DNA of 64,000 nt from Glycine soja. Its lineage: Eukaryota; Streptophyta; Magnoliopsida; Fabales; Fabaceae. Each line of letters starts with the position of its first letter. Position 1 is the stretch's first letter. The position numbers were made by a program, and so were the translations under genes. Shown here in pieces: positions 53,658 through 64,000 of this stretch. The notes below the pieces were generated by a model, which worked only from the letters and a program-made list of their open reading frames with translations, did no database searches and was not told where the DNA came from. The stretch spans positions 1,490,501-1,554,500 of the forward strand of contig NC_041005.1 in the NCBI RefSeq assembly GCF_004193775.1. The letters run 5' to 3'.

Positions 53658-56600
53658 CTATTCAATCCAATGCACTTCCAACACTTTAGCCATAAAACCG
53701 TACCGGTCAGCAGCTTCATCGATCTGGCATATATATATATATATCCAACTTGAGACAGAATATAACAAAACTGAAAAACGTGCAAAACAACTTGGATGTG
53801 AAATCGTTACCATTTTCTGTGTTGGACGACCAGCTCCATGACCAGACTTGCAGTCAATGCGACCAATTATAGCGTTTGTCTGGGGACTTTTTTCCAAGCT
53901 CGTACAGAGGACATATTGCATGGTCTGATAGATATTGAAAATGTGTTAACAGAGAAAGAAGGTAAGAAAAATGGGAGTAGGACTATCGGCATGAGTTTCT
54001 TGCCCATACAGTAGTCAAGTGAGAGTGGCAGTCAGATACCCCCAAATATGCAACCACAATTTGTAAATATATTTTAGATTATAACCACGTATTCTGTAGT
54101 TTGCAACATAATTCAAAAATTGAAGTTAACTTGTGTCTTCAATCTGTGCATGCATTAATGAGAAGCAGACTAACCGCTAATAGCTTCAATGTGTGCAGTG
54201 GCACAACACGATCATCATGATCAGCTGTCAACAGCATGGTTGATGGATACTGAAATGACTGATCATGATGCTGTTCCCACGGTCTCCGGACATTATGTAA
54301 TGGTGAGTATCTAGAACAGTCGATAACAGAACCATCATATTTTCAAGACACACACAAGTTACATATCCAAACAGTAGGAAATCACAGGAGTTCATTAAGC
54401 AATATGGCTTACAAAATATGGTTAAAGAACAACATGATGAAATATTATTTACTTTTTTTTTTACATTTTTCTTCGAGAGCCTTAAAATATGAGAATAAAA
54501 TGAAAACAGGAAATCTCAAATTCAACAAACAGGAAGAAACTCTAAACATTAATGCTGCTACAGTGTTAGTAAAAATTGCACAACATAGCAAATAGCAATC
54601 CCCGTACAGAACTATTACAAAACTCATGCGAAATGCATAGCTTTATGCCCTATACATATATCTATCAAGATAGTTTCAGCTTCAGCATCAAAGCATAGTG
54701 AGTTTTATACTCAGCATACCAGGTATCTACACAGGCCACTCAATGAGAGTCAAAATGTTTAGCCATATATATAATATGACCAAATTACCTTTTAATGTTT
54801 AGAGTTCCTTATTCTTTCTTGTTATATTGATCAATGATAATCTATCAAATAGCAAAGGCATGTGGAAGCCATGCAATCCTATATAAAAGTACTATTTAGG
54901 TCTAATGGCACTATCTCTTCAGTAAAAAGCATAACTAGCTTGAATTCCAGGGGAGAAGAGATCAAATGCATTTGAAATTATGAACCAAAAAAATGGATTT
55001 TAAATTAAGGACCAAGGATGGTGAATAGTATGATAGTCCAACTAAGAAATGTGGTAGGGCCAGGTGGTGTGTAAGGATTTAGCTATGGCTCTGTTCATCA
55101 CTTCATTATGCACCTAAATTATGATAAATCTATCCATGTCTGACAATTTAGTATTTAACTATTTTGAAATGCCACCTTTCAACCCATCAGTCCATTTAAA
55201 TTGTCCAAACATAACCCTACCGTCACCACACAGTTACAGCATCATGACACCAGTAATTTTGAAATTTTGCCACAAATTCAAATAAAATTATTACACATGT
55301 TACTTTTCACATAAAATAGGCCACAAATACAAATAAAATGATTACATCATGTTATGGATAAACCTTACTTGATTAGCCAATGAAACTCTTCCTCCTTGTC
55401 TGAACAACCATAATCAGAGGTCCAAGCATGACCTGAATAACTATTCAAAATCAATATGGGAAACTTATATAAACAACATACTGGACATTACAGATCGAAA
55501 GAAACCTATGGTAAATTTGTGGAACCGTAGCATGTCCATAACACCAACATGAGCCAGAGCACAGCCAAATAAATCAGGTCTCTGTACAGAGAAATAAGAA
55601 TCTAATAACAGAGATGTTGAAAGGGAAGATATATATGAAAAAATAGGAAGCCAATACAAATAAATTGGACCTGATTTATACAAGCACCAACAAGAAGTCC
55701 ACCATTGCTTCCACCTTCGATGCATAACTTTTTGGGTTGAGTGTAACCAGTAGATACAAGGTATTCAGCAGCAGAAATGAAGTCATCAAAGCAATTCTGC
55801 TTTCTTGCAAGGGAGCCTGCTTTATGCCATTCCTCCCCATATTCTCCACCACCACGAATATTTGCTATGCTGAAAACAACACCTAAATGTCTTGTGAGTA
55901 CAATGCGACTGACACTGAAATATGGCGTAATATTGATGTTAAAACCACCATATCCATATAACAAACATGGGTGTGAACCATCCAAAGTAATATCCTTTTT
56001 GGCAACAATGAACATTGGGATCTTGGTACCATCTTTACTAGTCACGAAATCCTGAAATGTGGAAATTACATCAAAGAATAGAACAACCAAGTTGAGCAAC
56101 AACTATACAGATTCCAAGAGAAAGCATGCCCTTACTTGTTCAGAATAATGTGATTGCAAAACTGTCTATTTAATAATGTGAACCTAAAAATTAGATATCT
56201 TAGCAGCATCAGAAAATACTTTTTAATTTTTTTTACCTGTTTAACATGAAATTCAGACCGATCAAACCCAGGGACAACAATTTCACGAAATATCTTCATA
56301 TCAGGAATCTCTGTTCCTAGGTTGCACTGGTAGATGATACCGGGAGTTAAGAAGCTTGTAAAGCCAATGAAAACCACACTATCTTCACGTCGTGCAGAAA
56401 TTTCAGAAACACTGCCAATCTCAATTGGTAATTGATGCAGCAAGGATCCTGTTTTTAAGTCTCTTACTTGTAGAAGATACTTCACATCACTCAAGTAACT
56501 TACTATCAGTTGGTTGCCATTTACAGCACATGCTGACTCCAGTACATCTTTTTCAGACTCTTGGAGAACATCAGCCCAAGCAGTTGGTTCTTTCAAATCT

Positions 56601-59291
56601 ACTCGGACTATTTTATATTTTGGAGCATCTTTATTAGTTAAAAATGTAAACACGGTGTCATCATTGGCAATGGCTTCATACTGTGCATCAAAGTTATCAA
56701 TAAGTTTGGCAAATGGGAGGAGAGAATTTCCATTCCGAAAGCCTTCCAGCGCATTAGGAAGTTTGGACAAGTCGCAGTAGTAAAGTTTGTTAACTGGATC
56801 ACACCCTTCTGCAATATGGAGAAGGATGTACTGCACAATCAACAAAAACTGAGAGTCAGATTCATGAGAAATTTAAAATCATGCATAAAATTCATTGTAG
56901 TTTTGTTACACCACTTGATGAAAAAAATCAAATTATACTCACTACATGCTTGGCTTGCAAAGTTATGAACTAATCATATTTCCTACAATCTTCTCTTAGC
57001 TCTATAACACTACGTATGAACATAGATTCAGGATTTTAAGAAATTTTTTAAGTCAAGATGCTTCAAGATAATATTTTTCTGATATTAAATAAGAAATTTT
57101 TAAAACCATCAGAGTAAAGCTCCAGGTTTTAAGTCAAGATGCTTGAAGAAAAACAGATTTCTATTGAGCAAAAACATTTTATCATAGTAATATTCAATAT
57201 AATCCTCAGCCACTTAACCATACCATAATGCTAAATTGGAAAGGTTTAAATATATTTTTGGTCCTTGAAAATAACATGTATTTTGGTTTTAGTTCCTATA
57301 AAAAATTTATTTGTTTTTAATTCCTAAAAAATTACAAAAATCATGCACTTTAAGTCCTTGCTAAATGAGGAACTAAGACCATATAATTTTTCTTAAGAAT
57401 ATGGACTACAAATGAATAAAATTTTTATAGGAACTAAAACAAAAAAAAAAGTCACATTTTCAAAGAGTAAAAACATATTTAAGCCAAATGGAAATTAGGC
57501 AAAGCAAAACAGTAGAGATCTAGGTTTCCCAAGCAAGACACTTCAATGTTAAATCAGGTAAATAGATGCCTTCTAAAAAAAATATGTAAGGCAGGGCACT
57601 AAACATGTAAGCATCAGTAACATTTAGTAAAAAGCACAAATGCATTAGTTAATTTTTCTTATTTTATGTGCAAATAAAAAGAATACAGATAATGTCTCAT
57701 AATTCTAAAACAATGACAAAACATTAAGCACCTTGCCATCATCAGTTACACTTCCTCCAAACGTATATTTAGGATTTTCAGGATCTCTCCAGCACAAAAT
57801 ATCTTCCGATTGATCTGTACCCAGAAAATGATAATAGAGCTGATGATGAAGGTTAGCATTTGTTTCAGTACCAGCATCTACTACTTCTCCATCTCTACAG
57901 AGTAAAAGCAGAGCAATTAATTCAAGTTTTAAGTCAAGAAAACTTGAACTGATCCTACTATCATCACCATGAAAAGTTATTTACAAGATCTCCCATTAGA
58001 AATAAGGCCAACTTTAATCGTCTTGATCAGAACAAGCAAATTCAAGACCATTTGCTCTCCGTGTTTACAATAGTAAATTAGAATAACAAGCTCCCATTTT
58101 TTATCTTCCTTTATGACCAACAGTCAAAAGACCAGATTCTATCACATTTTAACTAACACGTAACAGTTTAAAACTTAAGAACCTCCAGAAGTGAGAAAAA
58201 CCAAATCCTGTATTTCAGGGAAAGAATGAGCGCACAGGAGATCACTTACTTGGGTGCTGGATAGCGGCTATAAAAGAAACCTTTGCCATCGTGCGTCCAA
58301 CTAATTGAGGAAAACTTGACCTGAAACATAATATTTACAATGAGTTTAATTTTTATGCTATGTCAGCATAACAGTGTCTATTAACCAGAAACCATCGTTG
58401 GTATCATTTATAAGATAGTTATTGTGGAAAACAACAATTATTTAGACTTAGTGCATATACTATTTATTCATTTACAATTACAACCATCAGTGGGAATTTT
58501 GTATGCCAGTTTTAATATCTAGTAAAGGTACAATGTGATACTCACCCACGATAAGGTATCAGGCTCAACATTCCGGTCCTCAATCCGCATTACTTTTATA
58601 GTAGTCCAATCGCTACCACTTGAACTAAGCGCATAAGCCAAGTACTTGGCATCTTCGCTCACCGAAAGTGTGCTCAGGGAAACGGTTCCGTCTTCACTGA
58701 AGGTATTGGGATCGAGCAAAGCCTCTGCCTCTCCCTCCAAACTCTCCTGAAAATAAAATCAACATATAAATGAATCCGAGAGGAAAAACTCAAAAACCAA
58801 GCAAAGCATTGAACGCACAATTACTAACTAATTAGCTATCAAACCTGCACATATAGAATGTTTTGCGGCTGAAGGCCAGTGTTATGGAAGTAAAAGTACT
58901 TATTGGCTCGCCTAAACGGAGCGTCGTAACGAGGATGGTCAAATAGCTTCGTTATCGTTTCCCTAAGCTTCCCTCTCGTTTCGCATTTTTGAAGAACCGA
59001 ATCCGTCAGCTGAACCTGTTTCGCTACGAACTCTTTCACTTCTTCCGCATCAGGATCTTCGAGCCTTAAACAAATTAAAAAATAAAAAAGTTAAAGCATA
59101 TATAAACGACATTTCCACGAGATTCGTCTCTAACCCGAGTTCAATCATTTTTGCAAATTGAACAGCGGAAACAATTGAAATTCATTTGAGTACCATCGAT
59201 AAGGATCGGCAATTTTGACACCATGGTAATCTTCGACGACTGAATCGTCTCTGCGAGCAGGAGGATAGTTTAGGGCACAAAGCGAAGCCAT
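53658..59291 (-). CDS. POP: Prolyl oligopeptidase (S9A serine peptidase)
   Basis: Twelve minus-strand exons (59291-59194, 59064-58845, 58746-58546, 58320-58250, 57894-57732, 56830-56237, 56051-55671, 55581-55506, 55432-55369, 54310-54175, 53924-53811, 53723-53658) join to 727 aa, the usual length. It cleaves short peptides after proline. The N-terminal part ([33 protein letters not shown]) leads into the seven-bladed propeller. The C-terminal alpha/beta hydrolase has CIEGGSNGG with nucleophile Ser564, the catalytic Asp within [12 protein letters not shown] (about 651-662), and His697 in [26 protein letters not shown] is also intact. The only in-frame ATG near the start is 59291; no transit peptide is evident, so a cytosolic location is likely. 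Closest Arabidopsis relatives are At1g76140 and At1g20380. Intron 5 holds a MITE. Confidence 0.95.
57243..57485. mobile_element. MITE in prolyl oligopeptidase intron 5
   Basis: The left terminus ggtttaaatatatttttggt then ccttgaaa pairs with the right terminus, whose reverse complement is ggcttaaatatgtttttact then ctttgaaa. Internal words (ggttttagttcctataaaaa against tttttataggaactaaaac) are also inverted, giving an almost fully palindromic 243-bp element. This terminus, of the form ggttaaatatgtttttggtc, is a familiar high-copy legume MITE. Flanks aaattgga and aaatggaa might be a diverged target duplication. Confidence 0.75.
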
Positions 59292-60164
59292 GCCACTCCG
59301 AGGACGAAGATAACTGAAATGGTAAACGTCAACGTGTCGTGGTGTGGAAAAGCGGCACCGGGTTGAATACTCCGAGGTTTGGTAGCAGTAGGGTGATTCG
59401 GGAATAATCACTATTCGCTGTTTGTATGTGTGATGTCGAAAAAAGGAAACCAAACAACCAAAGTTATAGGAAAATGATGCCTAGAGAAATAAACAGAAGA
59501 ATAATAGATATTGTGATAATTAAGATTATAGTAATAAGAAGAATAGAAAGAGATACAGAAATGAAAGTGTATTAAATGTGGTGTTTAAAATGATGACTTG
59601 AGTATTTGCAATGATGAGTTATTCATGTATTATTGAATTTTGTTTATTTTTCTAGAATTGATTTCTGTTTACAAAAAATTAAATGAACAAAAAAAATTAC
59701 TAAACCAAAATTAAAAAAAAAAACACAAACGAAAATAAACTAAATTCACATTAGACAAAGCATTATTTTTCTAATACAATAAATACATGACCAGTTGTAT
59801 AAGATATTAAATTTAATTGAAAGGTAGTGTTATTATGTTTTGTTATTAGATAAAAAATATTATTTTTTATAATGTTATTTTAAATTTAAATTCAAACTAA
59901 ATTCTAATTAATTACTCTGGGTCAAAATATTTAAATTAAAATTAAGCAATTTAAAAAAAATTATGATTCACCTTTGTTTTTTATTAATGTTATGCATTTC
60001 TAATCAAATGCCTTAATTCAAATTTAATTTTCTAATGATTTAGAATAATTTTATTTTTTGGATAGAAAAAGAATTTACAAACTAAAATCCAATGGAAAAA
60101 GACGAAGAAGCAGTGTTATTAAATACAGCTCGACCTGATGGTTTATTATATAATTCTTTTAATT

Positions 60165-61920
60165 GGTTTTAAAATTACTTATTTATTAAATTAAATTTTA
60201 TAATTTTATTTTTAATTTTTTAAAGAAAATAATATTATTAAATATAATTATTTTTGTTTTATTATTTAATTTACTTAACATATGTCTTAGGTGAATATTT
60301 TTATTTAAAATCTGAATTTTCTAATATATTTATTTTTAATATAATTATATTGCTAAATATAATTAATTTGTTTATGTCATTAGATAAAAAATAAAATTAA
60401 TAAAAAACATTAATTTGTTTATGTCATTATATTGCTAAATATAATTAATTTACTTAACATATTTATTTTTAAAATCTGAATTTTCTAATCTCGTTTATAT
60501 TCTTACCACATTAATTCGTGTGGCAATAAAAAATAACTGTTAATTAAATATCTTTAAAGATATTTTCAATATATTTTTATTATAAAAAATAGTTCATATT
60601 TAACACTTATTAGTATCTTTTGGATATTTTAATCTTTTATATTAATTTAATTATAAATATAACCTATGTAAAAAACATATAGCAACCAAAACAATTGACA
60701 GTAGTAAGAGTGGCTCCTCCATAAAGGTAAAAAAAAAAAAAAAACACACAAATGCATTATTGTGAAAACAATTTAGGATAATACCTCGTGGATCCTATGT
60801 AGCAAAAATAGTCCTTGTGGTGCAAGTTGTTTACAAACTACACTCTTTGGATAAATTATTTTTTAAAACACTCATTATCGCCCGAAAGTCCTTTTTCATT
60901 GAAACAACAATATTTCAACTCTCTTTGGAATAAACTTATCACAATGGGAAAGAACAAAAGATGTTGGAGGATGAAATCATTATTTAATTTACATTTTCTC
61001 CAAATCACTTAAATTCTTCAAGAAGGTATTTTTTTGTAGTTAATGTGTTTTCTTATCATCCTTAATTTGTGGAGTGTTCAACTTGTTTTAGTTGAAAAAT
61101 CCAGAGTAATTAAAGAGTAAATCGAAAAGTGGAAACTTACGATCACCATCTGCTTTCGACTGGTGGTGTTCTAAATCTAAAAATGAAATCGACATAATTT
61201 GGTTTTTCTTCTTCTATAAATACACTTTTTTTTGTTTTTTTTTTTCAATCTACACTACTTTGTAATTTAATTCTCAATATACACTATTTGTGACTTTTTC
61301 TCTCCTTTTTATATTTTTTAATTTAAAATATTATAAAATATAAATATTATATTATATAACTTTTTAATTGGTTTTAAAATTATTTATTTATTAAATTAAA
61401 TTCTATAATTTTTTTTAAAGAAAATGATATTATTAAATATGATTATTTTTTTTATTATTTAATTTACTTAACATATTTTTTAGGTGAATATTTTTATTTA
61501 AAATCTGAATTTTCTAATATAATTATTTTTAATATAATTATATTACTAAATATAATTAATTCGTTAATGTCATTAAATTTAATTAAAAATGAGAAAACTT
61601 TTTGTTTAACTACTTATTTATAGAAGAACATTATATTTCATTATCAATAAAATACTTAAACAATTACACTTACCTAAGAAAAAAAAACTTTCGTTCATTT
61701 TCTTCTTCTTCCATCTCACTAGGAATGCGAGTTGAAACGGAACGATCCTTTGTCGTCCTCTTTCTCCTTGGATCAGGACCCATTGATCTCGTTCCATATT
61801 GATTAATTAGGGTGGCAGCAAAAAATAATTGCTAATTAAATATCTTTAAAGATATTTTTATTATCAAAAATAGTATTTAGCATTTATCAGTATCTTTTGG
61901 ATATTTTAATCTTTTCTTTT
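60165..61920. repeat. Two diverged direct copies of an AT-rich block
   Basis: A block at about 60165-60640 recurs at about 61360-61920 in the same orientation. Shared words include aattggttttaaaattattt, ttattaaattaaatt, aaatctgaattttctaat, taaatatctttaaagatatt and tagtatcttttggatatttt followed by aatctttt. The second copy carries extra sequence near 61590-61800. A further partial taaagatatttttaatat copy lies near 61990. Confidence 0.75.
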
Positions 61921-62457
61921 CATATTTGTAAGCTATAAATAATAAAAATATCAATTCTTATCACTTAAGTAAAAAAATAATTGCTAAATAAATATTTTTA
62001 AAGATATTTTTAATATAGCAGTTATTACTCTTTGAAATTTTATGTCTATTGTATAAGATAGATGTATCAATTATTTTTTTTCTGTATTTTTTAGTTTATT
62101 TTAATACTACTAACTAATTTTATTATTTTTTAATTAACGATCATAACAAAAAAAATATCAACAGCACATAAATTTAACTACAAAAATACATACATATAAA
62201 GTAATTAAAAAATTATACTATAATTTTATCCAATTTTTTTTTATCTGTCTATATTTTCTTTAAAAAAATAAAAAACAAAATTATAAAATTTAATTTAATA
62301 AATAAGTAATTTTGAAACCAATTTAAAAAATTATATAATATAATATTTATATTTTATAATATTTTAAATTAAAAAAACAGAAAAAGAGAAAAAGTCTCAA
62401 ATAATGTATATTGAGAATTAAATTACAAAATAGTATACATAGGAAAAAATGTGTATT
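61219..62457. mobile_element. Foldback-like element with about 0.2-kb inverted arms
   Basis: The left arm at about 61219-61430 and right arm at about 62250-62457 are reverse complements with few changes. They share ttgtaatttaattctcaata, ttaatttaaaatattataaa then atataaatattatattatat, and tttatttattaaattaaatt. Together they bracket about 0.8 kb of non-coding DNA. Long inverted arms with no transposase suggest a non-autonomous foldback or MITE-type element; borders may extend outward. Confidence 0.6.
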
Positions 62458-64000
62458 AAAAAAAAAACCTCGACCTGACAGTCGAACAAATTAGACCAAA
62501 AATCGAGCACATGGTCGATAGAAGAAACATAAGCTAACAAAGGAATAACAATAAAATATGAACATCATAATCTAGTAAAATTGATTTATTAAATAATGAA
62601 ATCTTGTCGAAGAGAATATGAATACATTTAGGAATGATAAAGTGGATTGGACTTATCAAGCCAAGCCGCTTAATAACTAAAAAATGGCAAGATAAATTAG
62701 ACAATTCAATCAACTAACTTTTGGCGGATTAAAGATCAAGACAAGTTAATGTGCCGAGTTGACCCATTTCTAACATGTCTCCAATCCGGTAAAATTTCTT
62801 GCACTCCCATTATTATTTTTGACAGTTTTTATTACATTATGAAAAGTTTATTTCAAGATGAGTTTTTATAATGGAATGGAAAGTGTAAAAAATAATAGTT
62901 GAGGTCCAGGAAGTAACGTCCTCCGATTGTAATGTAATACGAATTGGACTTTTCCAATGCAATGGAGTGCAGGAAGTTTCACTTGTTTCATTTTTGGGTA
63001 ACCTTGGGATCCACCTCTTCGTGAATGGACTTTGTAATTGTTTGATTGCGTTCTTGGATATCAACATGGGCTTCCTCCCTTACAGCAACAGTCGTATCAC
63101 ACTCCTTAACCAAACTATAAATTATTTGTAATCACATTTGTTAACAAAAAATTTGTGAAGCTAACAAAAAGCTCTACATTAAATTAAGTCGGTCGTTCAA
63201 ATCACTGTCGCTTGATTGTCAAGGAATTTGAAATAGGTTATTACTTTTTTTATAATTTTTTTTTTCGATAGATAAAAAGATTCTTGAATCTTGAGACTAA
63301 CTTGATTCTAAACTCTAAACATCAATTGACTTGTTTGTTTTAAAAAATGTTGCAAATATTTTTGTCTCATATTTCAATGAAGGATTCTAAATTTCTAATA
63401 GTAAAAAATAATTGATAAATCTTAAAATGATAATTTTTTTTACTCCTATAAGTAAACAGGAAATCCAAAATAATTTGATTTATTACAGGTTTTTTGTCAA
63501 GATGAATAAAGAGATATTAGCTCATTTAGAAAAAGGAATGATATAATAATATTACTCACTTAACACACAACTCCCTACGGATGAAAGTTAGGTGACTGTT
63601 TTTTGTTCCCTGTGCTTGCTACCCTAATAATAAGTAATAACCATAACATGTGGAAATCCTCTTCTCAATATTTGCCCCATTTTATTCTCTTGTTCTTTAT
63701 TCAGTTAATATCATGGAAGATTTTTTTTTTTACGTAGAGGATTCGTCGACACATCTATAGACTCGAGAAAGATTACAATGATGACTTCATTGAATGTCAA
63801 ATCGAATCTATTTCTAGATTCTCCATTTTTGTTGACGTATATGGCTTATAATTCCAAAATATGCAGAATAGAAATTTCAACGGCCTAAAAAATATAATGA
63901 TCCAAATTATTTAACCCAGCAGCAGACTTAAAGCGTGATGCACAATTTGACGTGAGAAACAAACACACACTTAATGAACTAAGTGGAATTAACTATTTTT

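Larger units (their letters stand above)
59460..64000. other. Gene-free, very AT-rich repeat cluster
   Basis: Beyond the promoter of the prolyl oligopeptidase gene, 4.5 kb shows no supported gene. Direct and inverted repeats dominate 60.1-62.5 kb. The remainder is AT-rich with short unsupported open frames, the largest 76 codons at 62837-63067 (-). Confidence 0.55.

Noticed and set aside
61602..61802. 66-codon open frame inside the foldback-like element
   Set aside because: Too short, no domain, and not a transposase remnant I can recognise.

Overview
The window is AT-rich, intron-dense plant nuclear DNA, dicot and most probably a legume of the soybean (Glycine) type. Supporting signs are plant-only families (DUF630/632, P-class PPR, chloroplast FtsH, SKU5-similar proteins), GT-AG introns joining conserved exons, long (AT)n microsatellites and many small terminal-inverted-repeat elements. 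The species call is an inference from protein character, since no search was run.

Layout. 1-2462 (+): 3' part of a DUF630/DUF632 (NRG2-like) gene. 2.5-8.2 kb: gene-poor, with MITE-like elements, a (GGGGT)4 tract and a kinesin-14 exon relic at about 7111-7220 (-). 8218-9750 (-): intronless P-class PPR gene resembling Arabidopsis At2g06000. 12099-15287 (-): five-exon chloroplast FtsH (FtsH1/FtsH5 type). 15.5-22 kb: AT-rich DNA with transposon debris. 22019-26992 (+): five-exon LHT8/AATL1-like amino-acid transporter gene carrying an in-frame TAG in exon 3. 27896-30557 (-): two-exon gene for a 107-aa membrane protein. 31942-32271 (+): 109-aa single-pass membrane/coiled-coil protein. 37880-45418 (+): eight-exon SKS (SKU5-similar) gene. 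46876-50827 (+): eleven-exon peroxisomal enoyl-CoA hydratase 2 with one GC-AG intron. 53658-59291 (-): twelve-exon prolyl oligopeptidase. 59.5-64 kb: very AT-rich repeat cluster with an inverted-repeat element of about 1.2 kb.

The genes have unrelated roles: regulation, organelle RNA processing, thylakoid proteolysis, amino-acid transport, cell-wall expansion, beta-oxidation and peptide cleavage. They are not a pathway cluster. The SKS, ECH2 and prolyl oligopeptidase order matches, from memory, Arabidopsis At1g76160-At1g76150-At1g76140, so the right half looks like a conserved syntenic block.

I found no clear new multi-gene system. The most notable signals are the nonsense codon in the otherwise intact transporter gene, its (AT)38 tract next to a splice acceptor, the GC-AG intron in ECH2, the kinesin exon relic, and the foldback-like element near 61-62.5 kb. 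Exon joins were made by eye from splice dinucleotides and reading frame; every multi-exon model sums to whole codons.
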